Of a DNA stretch of 64,000 nucleotides, positions 25,466 through 37,737 are shown piece by piece; positions within the stretch are counted from its first letter, which is position 1, and each line of letters begins with the position of its first letter. The position numbers and the translations under genes are program-made. Under the pieces are notes generated by a model, which saw only the letters and a list, made by a program, of their open reading frames with translations, was not told the origin of the DNA and did not search any database. The DNA comes from Staphylococcus sp. KG4-3. GTDB lineage: Bacteria > Bacillota > Bacilli > Staphylococcales > Staphylococcaceae. The stretch is from NCBI RefSeq assembly GCF_033597815.2, contig NZ_CP166245.1, positions 806,001-870,000 on the forward strand, read 5' to 3'.

Positions 25466-26773
25466 ATGACGACTGAAACTTTGAACATTTCTGAAGCGCA
25501 ACTAGTTGAATATTCACAAGCCCATAATGAACCTACTTGGCTAACAGAATTACGTAAAGAAGCGTTAAAATTAACTGAAACTTTAGAAATGCCAAAACCA
25601 GATAAAACAAAAATTAACAGATGGGATTTTGACTCATTTAAGCAACACGAAACAACAGGTAGCGTATATCATACGTTAGAAGAATTACCAGAAGCAGTAA
25701 AAGATATTATCGATATAGATAATTCTGAGAATTTGATTATTCAACATAATAATACATTGGCTTTTACTAAAGTTTCTGATTCTGCAAAAAATGATGGCGT
25801 TATTGTTGAAGGTTTATCTGAGGCATTAGTTAATCATCCAGATTTAGTAAAACAATATTTCATGAATGAAACTGTTACTGTTGATGAACACAGATTAACA
25901 GCACTACACACAGCATTATTAAACGGTGGCGTATTTGTATATGTACCTAAAAATGTAGTTGTAGAACACCCAATTCAATATGTTGTCTTACATGACGATG
26001 AACAAGCAAGTTTCTACAATCATGTCATTATTAGCACAGAGGAAAGTGCAGAAGTGACATATGTTGAAAACTATCTATCAAATGCTAGTGGTGAAGGTAG
26101 CCAATTGAATATCATTTCAGAAGTAAATGCTGGAGCAAACTCAAAAATTACTTATGGTTCTGTAGATTATTTAGATAAAGGCTTTACTGGTCATATTATC
26201 CGCCGTGGTGTTACTCAAGCAGATGCTACAATTAATTGGGCACTTGGACTTATGAATGAAGGTAGCCAGATTATTGATAATACAACAAACTTAATTGGTG
26301 ACCGTTCAGAAAGTGAATTAAAATCTGTGGTTGTTGGTACAGGTAGCCAAAAAGTTAATTTAACATCAAAAATTGTGCAATATGGTAAAGAAACAAATGG
26401 CTATATTTTAAAACATGGTGTTATGCTTGAAAGTGCCTCAACAGTATTTAATGGTATTGGATACATCAAACATGGTGGCGCTAAATCAAATGCTAACCAA
26501 GAATCTCGTGTATTGATGTTATCTGAAAATGCTCGTGGAGATGCTAATCCAATTTTATTAATTGATGAAGATGACGTAGAAGCAGGACACGCAGCTTCAG
26601 TTGGCCGCGTGGACCCAGAGCAATTATACTACTTAATGAGTCGTGGTATTTCTCGTCAAGAAGCAGAGCGCCTAGTTATTCATGGTTTCTTAGATCCAGT
26701 AGTTCGTGAACTACCAATTGAAGATGTTAAACGTCAATTACGTGAAGTAATTGAATTAAAAGTAAATAAATAG
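25466..26773 (+). CDS. sufD: Fe-S assembly protein SufD
   Basis: 435 residues from the ATG at 25466 (TGGGAGG upstream; the frame runs up to 25412 without a ribosome site). The C-terminal SufBD beta-helix core contains GDANPILLIDEDDVEAGHAASVG, where the conserved His of SufD lies. Forms the scaffold with SufB and SufC. Confidence 0.96.
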   Translation: MTTETLNISEAQLVEYSQAHNEPTWLTELRKEALKLTETLEMPKPDKTKINRWDFDSFKQHETTGSVYHTLEELPEAVKDIIDIDNSENLIIQHNNTLAFTKVSDSAKNDGVIVEGLSEALVNHPDLVKQYFMNETVTVDEHRLTALHTALLNGGVFVYVPKNVVVEHPIQYVVLHDDEQASFYNHVIISTEESAEVTYVENYLSNASGEGSQLNIISEVNAGANSKITYGSVDYLDKGFTGHIIRRGVTQADATINWALGLMNEGSQIIDNTTNLIGDRSESELKSVVVGTGSQKVNLTSKIVQYGKETNGYILKHGVMLESASTVFNGIGYIKHGGAKSNANQESRVLMLSENARGDANPILLIDEDDVEAGHAASVGRVDPEQLYYLMSRGISRQEAERLVIHGFLDPVVRELPIEDVKRQLREVIELKVNK

Positions 26774-26870
26774 ACTTAAAATTGAAGTTAAGACAATAGT
26801 AATTAAAGCGGGAAGTCCAATTTTGACCGTAGCGACAAAGATAGTATAACGATCTATCAATTGTGACTGA

Positions 26871-28602
<1,732 letters not shown>

Positions 28603-28781
28603 GATTAAACTGAAGTTGATGCATTGACAATGTGTAAAATTCCATTCAAACTAGGGATTACAACATGATATCTAATGTAGTTAAAGGTTTAATACATTGC
28701 CTATTTAACAGCATATAAAAAGTAATACACAAATGATTTTGCACGTAAGTCGTTTTTTAATATATAAAAGGAGTGATTTAA

Positions 28782-30179
28782 ATGGCTAAAAAAGCACCTG
28801 ATGTTGGGGATTATCAATATGGTTTCCATGACGAAGATGTCTCCATTTTTAGATCAGAACGTGGTTTGACGGAAAATATTGTCCGCGAAATCTCAAGCAT
28901 GAAAGATGAACCAGAATGGATGCTTAACTATAGATTGAAATCATTAAAACAATTCTACAAAATGCCAATGCCACAATGGGGTGGAGACTTATCTGAATTG
29001 GACTTTGATGATATCACTTACTATGTTAAACCATCTGAAAATACAGAACGTTCATGGGATGAAGTACCTGAAGAAATCAAACGTACGTTTGATAAATTAG
29101 GTATTCCTGAAGCAGAACAAAAATACCTTGCTGGTGTTTCTGCACAATATGAATCTGAAGTTGTTTACCATAATATGGAAAAAGAACTTGAAGATAAAGG
29201 AATTATCTTTAAAGATACAGATAGTGCATTAAGAGAAAACGAAGAGTTATTTAGACAATATTTCTCAACAGTTGTACCTGCAGCTGACAACAAGTTCTCA
29301 GCATTAAACTCAGCTGTTTGGTCTGGTGGTTCATTCATTTATGTACCTAAAAACATTAAATTAGATACACCATTACAAGCATATTTCCGTATTAACTCTG
29401 AAAATATGGGACAATTTGAACGTACATTAATCATCGCTGATGAAGGTGCATCTGTTAACTATGTTGAAGGTTGTACAGCTCCTGTATACACAACAAGCTC
29501 TCTACACTCAGCAGTAGTTGAAATCATCGTTCATAAAGACGCACATGTTCGTTACACAACAATTCAAAACTGGGCAAACAACGTTTATAACTTAGTTACA
29601 AAACGTACGTTAGTTCATGAGAATGGTAACATGGAATGGGTTGACGGTAACTTAGGTTCTAAATTAACGATGAAATATCCTAACTGTGTATTGATGGGTG
29701 AAGGTGCCAAAGGTAGTACTTTATCTATCGCATTTGCAGGTAAAGGACAAGTACAAGATGCTGGTGCTAAGATGATTCATAAAGCGCCAAATACTTCTTC
29801 AACAATTGTTTCTAAATCAATTTCTAAAGATGGCGGTAAAGTTGTTTATCGTGGTATCGTTCACTTTGGACGTAAAGCTAAGGGCGCACGTTCAAACATC
29901 GAATGTGATACATTAATCTTAGATAATGAATCTACTTCAGATACAATTCCATACAATGAAGTATTCAATGATAATATTTCTTTAGAACACGAAGCGAAAG
30001 TTTCAAAAGTATCTGAAGAACAATTATTCTACTTGATGAGTCGTGGTATTTCTGAAGAAGAAGCGACTGAAATGATTGTAATGGGCTTCATTGAACCATT
30101 TACAAAAGAATTACCAATGGAATACGCGGTAGAGATGAACCGTTTAATTAAATTTGAAATGGAAGGCAGTATCGGTTAA
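28782..30179 (+). CDS. sufB: Fe-S scaffold protein SufB
   Basis: 465 residues. The N-terminal [19 protein letters not shown] and the C-terminal helix [21 protein letters not shown] are the SufB signatures. AAAGGAGTG precedes the ATG. The 178-base gap from sufU has no visible terminator. The terminator after this gene is at 30216. Confidence 0.97.
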   Translation: MAKKAPDVGDYQYGFHDEDVSIFRSERGLTENIVREISSMKDEPEWMLNYRLKSLKQFYKMPMPQWGGDLSELDFDDITYYVKPSENTERSWDEVPEEIKRTFDKLGIPEAEQKYLAGVSAQYESEVVYHNMEKELEDKGIIFKDTDSALRENEELFRQYFSTVVPAADNKFSALNSAVWSGGSFIYVPKNIKLDTPLQAYFRINSENMGQFERTLIIADEGASVNYVEGCTAPVYTTSSLHSAVVEIIVHKDAHVRYTTIQNWANNVYNLVTKRTLVHENGNMEWVDGNLGSKLTMKYPNCVLMGEGAKGSTLSIAFAGKGQVQDAGAKMIHKAPNTSSTIVSKSISKDGGKVVYRGIVHFGRKAKGARSNIECDTLILDNESTSDTIPYNEVFNDNISLEHEAKVSKVSEEQLFYLMSRGISEEEATEMIVMGFIEPFTKELPMEYAVEMNRLIKFEMEGSIG

Positions 30180-30215
30180 ATTTAATCGATTGAAACGACC
30201 ATTTGATAAAATTAA

Positions 30216-30290
30216 AAGCACGAAGTGATACTAAATTAATAGCATTTATCTTTAAATGTTGTTAAAATTACGTATCATTTCGTGTTTTTT
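30216..30290 (+). terminator. terminator of suf operon
   Basis: AGCACGAAGTGATAC pairs with GTATCATTTCGTG, then TTTTTTATTTT. The psiE-like gene starts 33 bases later. Confidence 0.8.
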
Positions 30291-30323
30291 ATTTTGGAAA
30301 TAAATAATCATTGGAGGGGTTTA

Positions 30324-30731
30324 ATGGTAAATAATAAAAAGAGTGCTGCAGAAAGCTTTAGTATGTTTTTAATGTTAATTTTAAACTTGTTTATTGCAAC
30401 AATAGCGATAATACTGGTGATTTTTCTATTTAAAGAATGTATTAACATGATTAATGGGATATTTATAAGTAATAGCAATGTTCAATATGATTATATGATT
30501 GAAAAGCTTTTAATCTCATTCTTATATATTGAGTTTATACTATTAATTGTTCAATATTTTAAGAAAAACTATCACTTTTCAATGCAATATTTTATTTATG
30601 CCGCAATCACAGCAATCGTGAGATATATTATTGTAGATCATCATAGTGCGTCTACAACGATTGGTTTAGCCATTGCTATTATAATACTAGTATTTTCGCT
30701 TTATTTTTTAAAAAGGTTCTCATTAGATTAA
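30324..30731 (+). CDS. psiE: PsiE-family membrane protein
   Basis: 135 residues from the ATG at 30324 (TTGGAGGGG upstream). Four predicted helices, with FLYIEFILLIVQYFK and AITAIVRYIIVDHH, the typical PsiE segments. The family was named for phosphate-starvation induction in E. coli; its function is unknown. Follows the suf terminator closely. Confidence 0.8.
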   Translation: MVNNKKSAAESFSMFLMLILNLFIATIAIILVIFLFKECINMINGIFISNSNVQYDYMIEKLLISFLYIEFILLIVQYFKKNYHFSMQYFIYAAITAIVRYIIVDHHSASTTIGLAIAIIILVFSLYFLKRFSLD

Positions 30732-30822
30732 CTTATTTCTGAGATCTAAATGCTTTTATTTTGAAAATAACAAAATATTAATGAACTAATAGTTTTTACT
30801 TTTTTGAGGGGAGTAATAAAAC

Positions 30823-31350
30823 GTGACAGAGCAGAGATTTGGCAAAATACAATTAGCACGCGTTAAAAAGGATGAATTCGAAGCTTTCAAAAAACAATCT
30901 TCATTGTCATTTTTGAAAGGTCTTCAAGAAACTTTCCCTGAAAAAGAACATCCAGAAAATTTTGCACCAGTTCCATCAGAACAAGATTATAATGAATCTT
31001 TTTATTCAGATAATCCCCATATTTATTATTTTTATTTAAATGATGAGAATATTGGTGGCGCTATCTTTGAAATTGATAAAGAAAATAAAAGAAACCATGT
31101 CGATACATTATATATTAATGATAAAGCACATGGACAAGGGATTGGTACTAAAGTTTGGAAAGCGATTGAAAATCATTTTCCAGAAACTAAAGTTTGGGAA
31201 TTACATACACCTTATTTTGAAAAGCGTAATATCCATTTCTACATAAATAAATGCAATTTTCACATTACAGGGTTTTATAAAGAAATGTTTGATGTGAATG
31301 GAGTGGAAAAAGAAATTGAGTTTTTTAAATTTGAAAAAGTTATGATTTAA
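30823..31350 (+). CDS. GNAT family acetyltransferase
   Basis: 175 residues, GTG start at 30823 with GAGGGGAG upstream. VDTLYINDKAHGQGIGTKVWKAIE has a full acetyl-CoA motif (GQGIGT), and FEKRNIHFYINKCNFHITGFYKE motif B. It is a typical small-molecule or protein acetyltransferase; substrate unknown. Confidence 0.85.
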   Translation: MTEQRFGKIQLARVKKDEFEAFKKQSSLSFLKGLQETFPEKEHPENFAPVPSEQDYNESFYSDNPHIYYFYLNDENIGGAIFEIDKENKRNHVDTLYINDKAHGQGIGTKVWKAIENHFPETKVWELHTPYFEKRNIHFYINKCNFHITGFYKEMFDVNGVEKEIEFFKFEKVMI

Positions 31351-31457
31351 GTTATTTAAAATTGTATATCCTTAGATTGTGATTGATGTATGCATGAGCT
31401 ATGAATATAAGGAAATGTTTATTAAGACTACTATATTATTATTCAACTATAAAGGGA

Positions 31458-31514
31458 AGTGAACATATGAAATCAAGTTATCCTTATGATTTCATATGTT
31501 CACTCCTTTTTATA
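31458..31514 (+). terminator. long hairpin terminator
   Basis: AGTGAACATATGAAATCA pairs perfectly with TGATTTCATATGTTCACT, then CCTTTTTATA. Its TGAAATCA/TGATTTCA core recurs at 34405, and its TGATTTCAT arm at 53519. Confidence 0.9.
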
Positions 31515-31664
31515 TTTTGGAATATAACGTTATTTACATCGTGACTGTTTAAAACAAAACATTCATAAGTATGAGAACTTTAGAAAAATAATAGTAAATA
31601 AGACTGAACCAACTATGTGCATGCTCATATTTTTTAAACTTAAGTTGAATTGTGTAAAAGTGGC

Positions 31665-31975
31665 TTAAATAATTTGATTGATTTCGTGTTTATACATGCT
31701 ACTAGTGTGTGTTATTTCTAGTGTTCTAACTTGGCCATATTTTTTAGTATACATTTTGTTTAAAAAGAATTTTTGTATTTTATTCATGTTTGATTCTTAA
31801 AATCTTTTTAGATTATAGTCGTACATATCTTCAAATCCAAGATCCATAGTAAAAGAACCATTTTGATAACAATGATGACAGTATTTTTCTGATGATGAAC
31901 CATCACTTTTATTCTTGCAGGGGCTTTTTTATCTATAGGCATCCCACAACTTTGGCACTGTGCTATCTTAGCCAT
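31665..31975 (-). pseudogene. zinc-ribbon protein remnant, frameshifted
   Basis: Starts MAKIAQCQSCGMPIDKK (ATG at 31975), then a -1 shift at an A6 run (31925-31930) would be needed to continue as PCKNKSDGSSSEKYCHHCYQNGSFTM, the family's second Cys pair. That frame stops at 31797 after LKRF; a further 43 codons stay open to 31665. The intact parts match the putative zinc-ribbon family (CQSCGMP with YCxxCYxxG). Slippage at A6 could restore the frame, but a stop follows, so decay is more likely. Confidence 0.7.
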
Positions 31976-32171
31976 ATGAAAAATTCATCTTCTGTATTAT
32001 TTTCCTTATCATAACATAGTTACCTGTATCAATTAGCTATCAGTTGTGAGTTATTTATACTGGGAAGCGATATGTTATATTACAAGAACAATGCGTTTAT
32101 AAAGTTATTAAAGTGGGAAATTATATGAAAGTGAATTTATTAATAAAGCTTATTAAAGGAGTCATGAATTT

Positions 32172-33197
32172 ATGGTTATTGGTATAATCATACTTTTGTT
32201 TGCCTCATTTTTCTTTTCGGGAAGTGAAACCGCATTAACTGCTGCAAACAGGATGAAAATACAAACAGATGCTCAAGAGGGAAATAAAAAAGCGGGAAAA
32301 TTATCAAAATTATTAACAAAACCAAGTGAATTTATCACGGCGATACTGATTGGGAATAATATCGCGAATATTATTTTACCTACGTTAGTTACAATATTAG
32401 CAGTAGACTTGGGTTTAAATGTTGGGATCGCAACTGCAGTAACAACAGTAGTTATCATTGTTATTTCAGAAGTTATTCCTAAGTCAATTGCAGCTACATA
32501 TCCAGATAGAATTTCACGTTTAGTGTATACACCTATATCGTTTTTCGTCTTTATATTTAAACCAATCACTAAAATTCTAAATGGTATAACAGATGCAATT
32601 AACCGATTTTTATCTAAAGGACAGGAAGAGCAACAACGTTATTCAAAGGAAGAGATTAGACAGATGGTTACCATTGCAGGTAGCGAAGGCGCGTTTAATG
32701 AAATGGAGCGTAATCGTATTCAAGGGGTTATGGATTTTGAGCAATTAAAGATTACAGACATTGATACAACCCCACGCATAAATGTTACTGCATTTCCTTC
32801 AGATATTTCGTATGAAGAAACTTATGAGACTGTAGTTTCTAATCCATATACACGTTATCCTGTATATGGTAAAGATATTGATCAAGTTATAGGTATTTTT
32901 CATTCTAAATATTTATTAGCATGGAGCCGTGAACCTGAGAATGATATTTTAAAATATACATCGGAACCCTTATTTGTAAATGAGCATAATCGTGCTGAAT
33001 GGGTGTTGAGAAAAATGACAGTTTCACGTAAACATTTAGCCATTGTTTTAGATGAGTACGGTGGTACGGAAGCTATTGTTTCTCACGAAGACCTTATTGA
33101 AGAAATGTTAGGTATGGAAATAGAAGACGAGATGGATGAAGAAGAAAATGAAAAACTAGAGGAACAAATGAAAGCGTACAATAAAAATAATATATGA
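32172..33197 (+). CDS. DUF21/CNNM-type protein with CBS pair
   Basis: 341 residues. The CNNM domain (about 1-150) contains SGSETALTAANRMKIQTDA and ISEVIPKSIAATYPDRIS; a CBS pair follows at about 200-320, and the tail is strongly acidic. AAAGGAG lies 10 bases upstream. It belongs to the family of Mg2+ exporters of the MpfA type; it differs from the copy at 22179 in the length of the acidic tail. Monocistronic. Confidence 0.85.
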   Translation: MVIGIIILLFASFFFSGSETALTAANRMKIQTDAQEGNKKAGKLSKLLTKPSEFITAILIGNNIANIILPTLVTILAVDLGLNVGIATAVTTVVIIVISEVIPKSIAATYPDRISRLVYTPISFFVFIFKPITKILNGITDAINRFLSKGQEEQQRYSKEEIRQMVTIAGSEGAFNEMERNRIQGVMDFEQLKITDIDTTPRINVTAFPSDISYEETYETVVSNPYTRYPVYGKDIDQVIGIFHSKYLLAWSREPENDILKYTSEPLFVNEHNRAEWVLRKMTVSRKHLAIVLDEYGGTEAIVSHEDLIEEMLGMEIEDEMDEEENEKLEEQMKAYNKNNI

Positions 33198-33252
33198 TTC
33201 TAATAGGGGATTAATGGTGTTATTTTGTTAAAAAGGCAAAGGGGCAGATTAA

Positions 33253-34320
33253 ATGGAATTATCGTCTAGAGTTACTAAATTATTAAATATTAAATATCCA
33301 ATTATACAAGCTGGCATGGCAGGATCGACCACACCTGAATTAGTCGCGACAGTGAGTAATAGTGGAGGATTAGGAACGATTGGCGCAGGATATTTTAGTG
33401 CAGAACGACTGGAAAAAGAAATCACTTATGTCCAACAATTAACTGATTTACCATATTCAGTGAATTTGTTTGTGCCTAGTGAGAAGTTATTTATTCCTGA
33501 AAAAGTAGAGCACATGAATGCTTGGTTAAAACCATATCGCAGGGCATTAAATATAGATGAGCCTATTGTTAATATAAATGAGAAACAGCAGTTTGAAGAT
33601 GCGATCGATATCGTGATTGAAAAAGGTGTGCCTGTAGTATCGTTTACATTTGGCATTCCTGAACAATCAATACTTACCAGATTAAAAGAAAGAAATATTA
33701 AAGTTATAGGAACGGCTACAAGTGTGGAGGAAGCGATTGCAAATGAAAGTGCAGGTATGGATGCTATCATAGCTCAGGGCAGTGAGGCAGGTGGACATAG
33801 GGGAGCTTTTACAGAAACGTCCAGCAATCTTACCCCTCTCATAGGTACGATGTCACTCATACCTCAAATTGTCGACCAGGTGAGTATACCTGTCGTTGCA
33901 GCAGGTGGTATTATGGATGGTAGAGGTTTGGTCGCTAGTATGATTTTAGGTGCTGAAGGTATACAAATGGGGACGGCATTTTTAACATCGGAGGAAAGCG
34001 GTGCAAGCCAACTTTATAAAAACGCAATCCAACATAGTAAAGAAACGGATACTGTAGTTACAAATGTCTTTACTGGAAAATCTGCGAGAGGCATAGATAA
34101 TGAGTTTATCCATAAGATGAGTGAATACAATGAAGATATCCCAGATTACCCTATACAAAATCAATTGACTAGCGCAATTCGCAAAGAAGCGGCTAGAGAA
34201 GGTAATGCTCAGTGGACACATTTATGGAGTGGTCAAAGCCCTAGATTAGCACAATATTCGTCGGCATCATTACTGATGGAACGTATTGTCCAACAAGCAA
34301 ACCAACTATTGAATCAGTGA
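33253..34320 (+). CDS. nitronate monooxygenase (2-nitropropane dioxygenase family)
   Basis: 355 residues. FMN-binding TIM barrel: [26 protein letters not shown] and [20 protein letters not shown]. The catalytic His region is in AGGHRGAF. It oxidises toxic nitronates, or acts as a flavin-dependent reductase. GGGGCAGATTAA before the ATG is a weak site. In the same direction as the CNNM gene, 55 bases on. Confidence 0.9.
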   Translation: MELSSRVTKLLNIKYPIIQAGMAGSTTPELVATVSNSGGLGTIGAGYFSAERLEKEITYVQQLTDLPYSVNLFVPSEKLFIPEKVEHMNAWLKPYRRALNIDEPIVNINEKQQFEDAIDIVIEKGVPVVSFTFGIPEQSILTRLKERNIKVIGTATSVEEAIANESAGMDAIIAQGSEAGGHRGAFTETSSNLTPLIGTMSLIPQIVDQVSIPVVAAGGIMDGRGLVASMILGAEGIQMGTAFLTSEESGASQLYKNAIQHSKETDTVVTNVFTGKSARGIDNEFIHKMSEYNEDIPDYPIQNQLTSAIRKEAAREGNAQWTHLWSGQSPRLAQYSSASLLMERIVQQANQLLNQ

Positions 34321-34404
34321 ATAACTATAAATATATGACATACGCAATTATGTAATTTACTTATTAACCTATAACTTAGCTTTAAAAATAGTGTTTTTTA
34401 GACA

Positions 34405-34470
34405 AGAGGAGTAGTATAAATTGAAATCAACTTTAAACTTTTGATTTCAATACTACTTCTCTTTTTTATT
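34405..34470 (+). terminator. hairpin terminator
   Basis: AAGAGGAGTAGTA and TACTACTTCTCTT pair, with an inner TTGAAATCAA/TTGATTTCAA. TTTTTT follows. The 34321-34632 spacer otherwise has a candidate promoter only. Confidence 0.85.
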
Positions 34471-34632
34471 ATTGAACATTAACACTAACTATAATTAGCA
34501 TGTCTTTATATGTTTTTAAATACATTCGATAAATTATAAAGTATCAACATTTACTTTTTTAAGTTATAGTAAATTAAATTTAATCAAGTGAATCCATTAA
34601 AACATATATGGTATCATTAACTTGGTGATACT

Positions 34633-35481
34633 ATGATAAATATAGGGTTAACAGGTTGGGGGGACCATGATTCGTTGTATGAAGACTTGCAGCGTAAGAC
34701 GGATAAATTAACTACATATGCAAGCCATTTTCCAATTGTAGAATTGGACGCAACGTATTATGCAATTCAACCTGAGAGAAATATTAGAAAATGGATAAAA
34801 GAAACACCTGAAAGATTTAAATTTATAGTGAAAATACATCAAGCATTAACTTTGCATGCAGACTATCATGACTTTGCTGATACAAGGCAAACTTTAGTAG
34901 AGCAATTTAAAATGATGCTTCAACCATTAAAAGATGAGAATAAACTTGCGATGGTGTTGGTACAATTTCCACCTTGGTTTGATTGTACTGTTCAGAATAT
35001 AACTTATATTCGCTATATCCGCGCACAATTGGAAGCATTTCCTGTATGTGTAGAATTTAGACACCAATCTTGGTTTAATGAGTCTTTTAAAGAAGAAACA
35101 TTGTCATTCTTAACACAGCAAGATATCATTCATGCAGTATGTGATGAACCTCAAGTTGGTCAGGGTTCTGTACCGATGGTTAACCGCATTACAAATGAAA
35201 CTGCATTTGTACGGTACCATGGAAGAAATGTACATGGATGGACTAAAAAAGATATGATGGATGATGAATGGAGAGAAGTAAGATATTTATATAATTATAG
35301 TGAACAAGAATTAAAAGCTTTAATTGATAAAGTAAAAGTACTAGAACATAAAGCCAAAGATATTTACGTCGTTTTTAATAATAATTCTGGTGGACATGCA
35401 GCCTCCAATGCTAAAACCTATCAACGTTTATTGGGCATAGATTATCAAGGTTTAGCGCCACAACAATTAAAATTATTTTAG
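34633..35481 (+). CDS. DUF72-family protein
   Basis: 282 residues. INIGLTGWGDH and ELDATYYAIQPERNIRKWIKETPERFKFIVKIHQALT are the DUF72 (YecE-like) signatures of a TIM-barrel protein of unknown activity. Tightly linked: 10 bases after its stop the TauE-type exporter starts, then a metallophosphatase. Confidence 0.9.
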   Translation: MINIGLTGWGDHDSLYEDLQRKTDKLTTYASHFPIVELDATYYAIQPERNIRKWIKETPERFKFIVKIHQALTLHADYHDFADTRQTLVEQFKMMLQPLKDENKLAMVLVQFPPWFDCTVQNITYIRYIRAQLEAFPVCVEFRHQSWFNESFKEETLSFLTQQDIIHAVCDEPQVGQGSVPMVNRITNETAFVRYHGRNVHGWTKKDMMDDEWREVRYLYNYSEQELKALIDKVKVLEHKAKDIYVVFNNNSGGHAASNAKTYQRLLGIDYQGLAPQQLKLF

Positions 35482-35491
35482 GAGCGATTGA

Positions 35492-36316
35492 ATGTTAACA
35501 GTAATATTATTGATTTTAATTGGCGGTTTTTCAGCAATTTTAGGATCATTAGTTGGTATTGGTGGAGGTATAATCATTGTACCTACGCTGGTTTATTTAG
35601 GTGTTGATCATGATTTACTTGAAGGTATAACGCCTCAAGTCGCTATAGGTACTTCATCAGTTATATTAATAGTAACTGGACTATCTTCAACGTTGGGATA
35701 CTTAAAAACAAAACAAGTTGATGTGAAAAATGGCTCGATATTTTTATTTGGTTTGCTACCTGGGGCGTTGATTGGATCTGTAATAAGCCGTTACTTAACA
35801 TTAGCATCTTTTAACTTGTATTTTGGTTTGTTTTTAATATTAGTAGCAAGTTTGCTTGTAATACGAAAGAAAATAAGGCCATTAAAAATATTTGCTAAAG
35901 CAAAGTACGAACGGAGCTATATTGATGGTTATGGTAAGCAATATTTTTATCATGTGCCACCCTTAATTTCTTTTATAGCAACATTATTTATTGGCATATT
36001 AACAGGGTTACTAGGTATAGGTGGTGGCGCATTAATGACACCGCTAATGTTAATTGTATTTAGGTTCCCGCCACATGTGGCGGTTGGTACAAGCATGATG
36101 ATGATCTTCTTTTCTAGTGTTATGAGTTCAGTAGGTCATATTGCACAAGGTCATGTGGCTTGGTTATATGCAATTGTTCTAGTATTTGCAAGTTATTTCG
36201 GTGCGAAGATTGGCGTGAAAATTAATCATTCGGTAAAATCAGAGACTGTTGTAATATTGTTGCGTACAGTAATGTTAATTATGGGTATATATTTAATAAT
36301 TAAATCATTTTTATAA
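35492..36316 (+). CDS. TauE/SafE-family exporter
   Basis: 274 residues, about eight helices in two halves with the repeated motif GSLVGIGGGIIIVPTL and GLLGIGGGALMTPLM, the family's signature. TauE/SafE proteins export sulfonates or sulfite. TAGGAGCG precedes the ATG. Between DUF72 and the metallophosphatase genes in one operon, so the three may act on related substrates (inference). Confidence 0.88.
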   Translation: MLTVILLILIGGFSAILGSLVGIGGGIIIVPTLVYLGVDHDLLEGITPQVAIGTSSVILIVTGLSSTLGYLKTKQVDVKNGSIFLFGLLPGALIGSVISRYLTLASFNLYFGLFLILVASLLVIRKKIRPLKIFAKAKYERSYIDGYGKQYFYHVPPLISFIATLFIGILTGLLGIGGGALMTPLMLIVFRFPPHVAVGTSMMMIFFSSVMSSVGHIAQGHVAWLYAIVLVFASYFGAKIGVKINHSVKSETVVILLRTVMLIMGIYLIIKSFL

Positions 36317-36337
36317 AATGAAGGAGGGGAACTATAG

Positions 36338-37657
36338 ATGAAATTAACAATTTATCACACAAATGACATACATAGTCACTTACATGAATATGCACGAATT
36401 ACAAAGTATTTGACTCAAAAGAGATCAAAACTAAAACATCATTCACTATATTTAGATATTGGCGACCATGTTGACCTTTCGGCGCCTGTCACTGAAGCAA
36501 CTATGGGGATAAAAAACGTCGAATTATTAAATATGGCGCATTGCGATATCGCTACTATTGGCAATAATGAAGGTATGACTATTTCTCATGATGCATTAAA
36601 TACTTTATATGACAATGCAACATTCGATGTCACTTGTGCGAATGTCTTTGATGAACATGGGCATTTACCCCATAATATGTCATCATCATTCATAAAAGTT
36701 ATAGACGGAGTACGCATACTATTTATTGCGGCTACTGCTCCATTCACTCCTTTTTATCGTGCTTTAGACTGGATTGTGACAAATCCTTTAGAAGCAATTA
36801 AAGATGAAATAAAAGCTAATGAAGGTGCTTATGATTTACTTGTGATTATGAGCCATGTTGGTGTATTCTTTGACGAAAAATTATGCCAAGAAATTCCAGA
36901 AATTGATTTGATTTTAGGTAGTCATACACACCACTATTTTGAAAATGGTGAGATTAACAATGGTGTTCTGATGGCTGCAGCAGGAAAATATGGGCATTTT
37001 TTAGGGGAAGTCACACTAGAAATTGAAAATAATAACATAATTAAAAAACAAGCAATACTCCATCCACTCGACAAATTACCAGAAGTTGAGACTCATTTTG
37101 ATGAAGAAGGGAAAATGTTGTTAAATGATTCAGTGATTGATCGACCAATTTCTTTACCTAGAAAAACAGATACCATTACTCAAACAGCTCATATCTTAGC
37201 AGAAAGTATTTTTGAATTTACGAATGCAGACTGTACAATTATTAACGCAGGACTCATCGTAAACGGCATAGAGGCAGAGCGATTAACGGAGTATGATATA
37301 CATCAGATGTTACCTCACCCTATTAACGCAGTCCGTATTAGATTAAGTGGGCGAGAGTTGAAAAATATAATAATCAAAAGTCAAAAACAAGAATATCTTA
37401 ATGAACATGCCCAAGGCCTGGGTTTTAGAGGTAATATTTTTGGTGGCTATATTTTATATAATTTAGGATTTATTGAGTCTGAATCACGTTACTTTATAAA
37501 TGGTGAATTAATAAATGATGATGAAACGTATATATTAGGAACGATAGATATGTATACGTTTGGACGCTATTTTCCTACTTTAAAAGATCAGTCTATAGAT
37601 TACTTGATGCCAGAGTTTTTAAGAGATATTTTTAAAGAAAAATTATTGGAATATTAA
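36338..37657 (+). CDS. metallophosphoesterase, 5'-nucleotidase-type
   Basis: 439 residues. N-terminal calcineurin-like domain: YHTNDIHSH, TIGNNEGM, SHVGVF and GSHTHHYF supply the dinuclear metal ligands. The C-terminal part (about 260-439) is the 5_nucleotid_C domain that binds the base. No signal peptide, so it is cytoplasmic, unlike many 5'-nucleotidases. AAGGAGGGG precedes the ATG. Last of the operon 34633-37657. Confidence 0.9.
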   Translation: MKLTIYHTNDIHSHLHEYARITKYLTQKRSKLKHHSLYLDIGDHVDLSAPVTEATMGIKNVELLNMAHCDIATIGNNEGMTISHDALNTLYDNATFDVTCANVFDEHGHLPHNMSSSFIKVIDGVRILFIAATAPFTPFYRALDWIVTNPLEAIKDEIKANEGAYDLLVIMSHVGVFFDEKLCQEIPEIDLILGSHTHHYFENGEINNGVLMAAAGKYGHFLGEVTLEIENNNIIKKQAILHPLDKLPEVETHFDEEGKMLLNDSVIDRPISLPRKTDTITQTAHILAESIFEFTNADCTIINAGLIVNGIEAERLTEYDIHQMLPHPINAVRIRLSGRELKNIIIKSQKQEYLNEHAQGLGFRGNIFGGYILYNLGFIESESRYFINGELINDDETYILGTIDMYTFGRYFPTLKDQSIDYLMPEFLRDIFKEKLLEY

Positions 37658-37696
37658 AATATGACTTTATACGTTTTAATTTACCTGAATTTTCGT

Positions 37697-37702
37697 TATA
37701 AT
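37697..37702 (+). promoter_or_regulatory. -10 of lipA
   Basis: TATAAT at 37697-37702, 35 bases before the lipA start. The -35 is poor. Confidence 0.5.
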
Positions 37703-37737
37703 GATTAGAGATTTCAAATCAGGAGGATTGTGCGGTT

